The notes beneath the pieces were generated by a model. It was not told the DNA's origin and made no database searches. It saw nothing but the letters and a program-made list of their open reading frames with translations. From NCBI GenBank assembly GCA_937883885.1, contig CAKZXL010000741.1:1-17435 (forward strand): DNA of 17,435 nucleotides, in the 5' to 3' direction. The stretch is from an uncultured Aquincola sp. Its GTDB lineage: Bacteria > Pseudomonadota > Gammaproteobacteria > Burkholderiales > Burkholderiaceae. Below are positions 16,691-17,435 of this stretch, piece by piece; position 1 is the first letter of the stretch, and the number at the start of each line of letters is the position of its first letter. A program made the position numbers and the translations under genes.

Positions 16691-17257
16691 CTACAGCCGC
16701 TCGCCCACCGCGTGGTAGTGCCCGGCATGGAACACCAGCGCCGGCAGCTCGGGCGCATGCCGGTGGCGCTGCACCTGGCCGATGAACAGCACATGGTCGC
16801 CGGCCGCCTGCTGGTGGGTGAGCGTGCATTCGAAGACGGCGGTGCAGCCGGCCAGCACCGGCGCGCCGTGGGCGCCGTCCGTCCAGTCGCCCTGGTGGAA
16901 CTTGTCCGCCACAGACGACGCAAAGCGCCGCGACAGCTCGGCTTGGTCTTCGGCCAGCACGTTGACGGCAAAACCGGCCGAGGCCGCGAACGGCGCCAGG
17001 CTGCTGCTGGCCTGGCGCAGCGACCACAGCACCAGCGGCGGGTCCAGCGACAGCGCGCTGAAGGAGTTGGCCGTCAGGCCCACGCGCGCGCCATCGGGCG
17101 TCCGGCAGGTGATGATGGTCACGCCGGTGGCGTAGCGTCCCAGCGCGGCGCGCAGGGCCAGCCGGTCGGCGCCGGGGTCGGCCGCGGTGGTCGGGGTGGT
17201 GGCGGTGGTGGCGCTGGTGGCGGCCACGGCCGCCGTGGGGTGCAGCGGCGCGTTCAT
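16691..17257 (-). CDS. Flavin reductase-domain protein (FMN-binding, DIM6/NTAB type)
   Basis: ATG 17257 gives 188 residues. The first ~35 are Ala/Thr/Pro-rich low complexity. The rest is a complete flavin-reductase-like split barrel: LRAALGRYATGVTIITC, then GLTANSFSALSLDPPLVLWS, the flavin-contacting loop, GFAVNVLAEDQAELSRRFAS, and a C-terminal GHYHAVGE. Members reduce FMN or FAD with NAD(P)H, often to supply a two-component monooxygenase, or are flavoprotein oxidoreductases themselves. No oxygenase partner is in the window. The ATG overlaps the crcB stop as ATGA, so the two genes are co-translated. The substrate cannot be given from the sequence. Confidence 0.88.
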   Translation of the reverse strand: MNAPLHPTAAVAATSATTATTPTTAADPGADRLALRAALGRYATGVTIITCRTPDGARVGLTANSFSALSLDPPLVLWSLRQASSSLAPFAASAGFAVNVLAEDQAELSRRFASSVADKFHQGDWTDGAHGAPVLAGCTAVFECTLTHQQAAGDHVLFIGQVQRHRHAPELPALVFHAGHYHAVGERL

Positions 17258-17435
17258 GCCCGCAGCACCAGGCGCGCCAGCGCAAAACCCAGCGTCGCGC
17301 ACAACAGCGCGCCCATCACATGGGCCAGCGTGTGCGCCAGCGCCATCGGCAGCTCCCCGCGCTGCAGCAGGCCCAGCGATTCGGCCGAGAAGCTCGAGAA
17401 GGTGGTCAGCCCGCCGAGGAAGCCGGTGATCACCA
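17254..17435 (-). CDS. crcB: Fluoride channel CrcB/FluC, C-terminal part (partial)
   Basis: The frame is open from the window edge to TGA at 17256-17254 and encodes the last 59 residues; the 5' end lies outside. The motif GFLGGLTTFSSFSAESL is the signature of the Fluc family, containing the Phe/Thr/Ser residues that line the fluoride pore. One final hydrophobic helix follows (about 20 residues, VMGALLCATLGFALARLVL). Fluc proteins act as dual-topology dimers in the inner membrane and export fluoride. The stop overlaps the start of the flavin-reductase gene by four bases. No fluoride riboswitch can be judged because the 5' region is outside the window. Confidence 0.92.
   Translation of the reverse strand, partial: VITGFLGGLTTFSSFSAESLGLLQRGELPMALAHTLAHVMGALLCATLGFALARLVLRA

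Noticed and set aside
17187..17225. GGT/GGC-rich stretch as a tandem repeat
   Set aside because: It is irregular low-complexity DNA encoding the Ala/Thr-rich N-terminus of the flavin reductase, with no constant unit.

Overview
The window is high-GC DNA that reads as a Betaproteobacterium of the order Burkholderiales. The basis is the codon bias, the Burkholderiales-type porin, the style of the ClpB and AraC proteins, and a JDVT-CTERM-like sorting signal (the family is named after Janthinobacterium, Duganella, Variovorax and relatives). The genus cannot be fixed from the sequence alone.

Region 1 (1-9695) opens with the last 72 codons of a TonB-dependent receptor. A same-strand block of tightly packed envelope genes follows: a membrane-anchored Ser/Thr kinase (250-1689), a diheme c-type lipoprotein (1813-4077), an OmpA-like lipoprotein (4104-5405), a secreted monoheme cytochrome fused to ASH-type beta-sandwich repeats and ending in a Cys-TM-Arg sorting tail (5418-8147), a trimeric-type porin (8144-9169), and a small CPBP/Rce1-like glutamic intramembrane protease (9141-9695). 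From 4104 onward the genes are 12 nt apart or overlap, so they are probably co-transcribed. The C-terminal tail and the intramembrane protease match the known pairing of a JDVT-CTERM substrate with its predicted sorting enzyme MrtJ. The most interesting reading of the window is a self-contained module of surface hemes, porin, peptidoglycan-binding lipoprotein, kinase and its own sorting protease. Its physiological job (surface redox chemistry, electron transfer or envelope sensing) is inference.

Region 2 (about 9650-11100) has clearly lower GC. It holds two unrecognised small genes, one of them a glycine-zipper membrane protein. Its right edge abuts a decapitated winged-helix regulator fragment (COG4190/TumA-like, ending at 11219). 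It looks like an accessory insertion or replacement.

Region 3 (11085-17435) is ordinary high-GC chromosome: an MFS transporter divergent from an AraC regulator (NimT/NimR-like layout); an orphan ACT-domain protein with a structured leader; ClpB on the opposite strand with a good sigma-32 promoter; a flavin reductase-domain protein; and the 3' end of the fluoride channel gene crcB, whose stop codon overlaps the flavin reductase start. No tRNA, rRNA, CRISPR array or transposase was seen.
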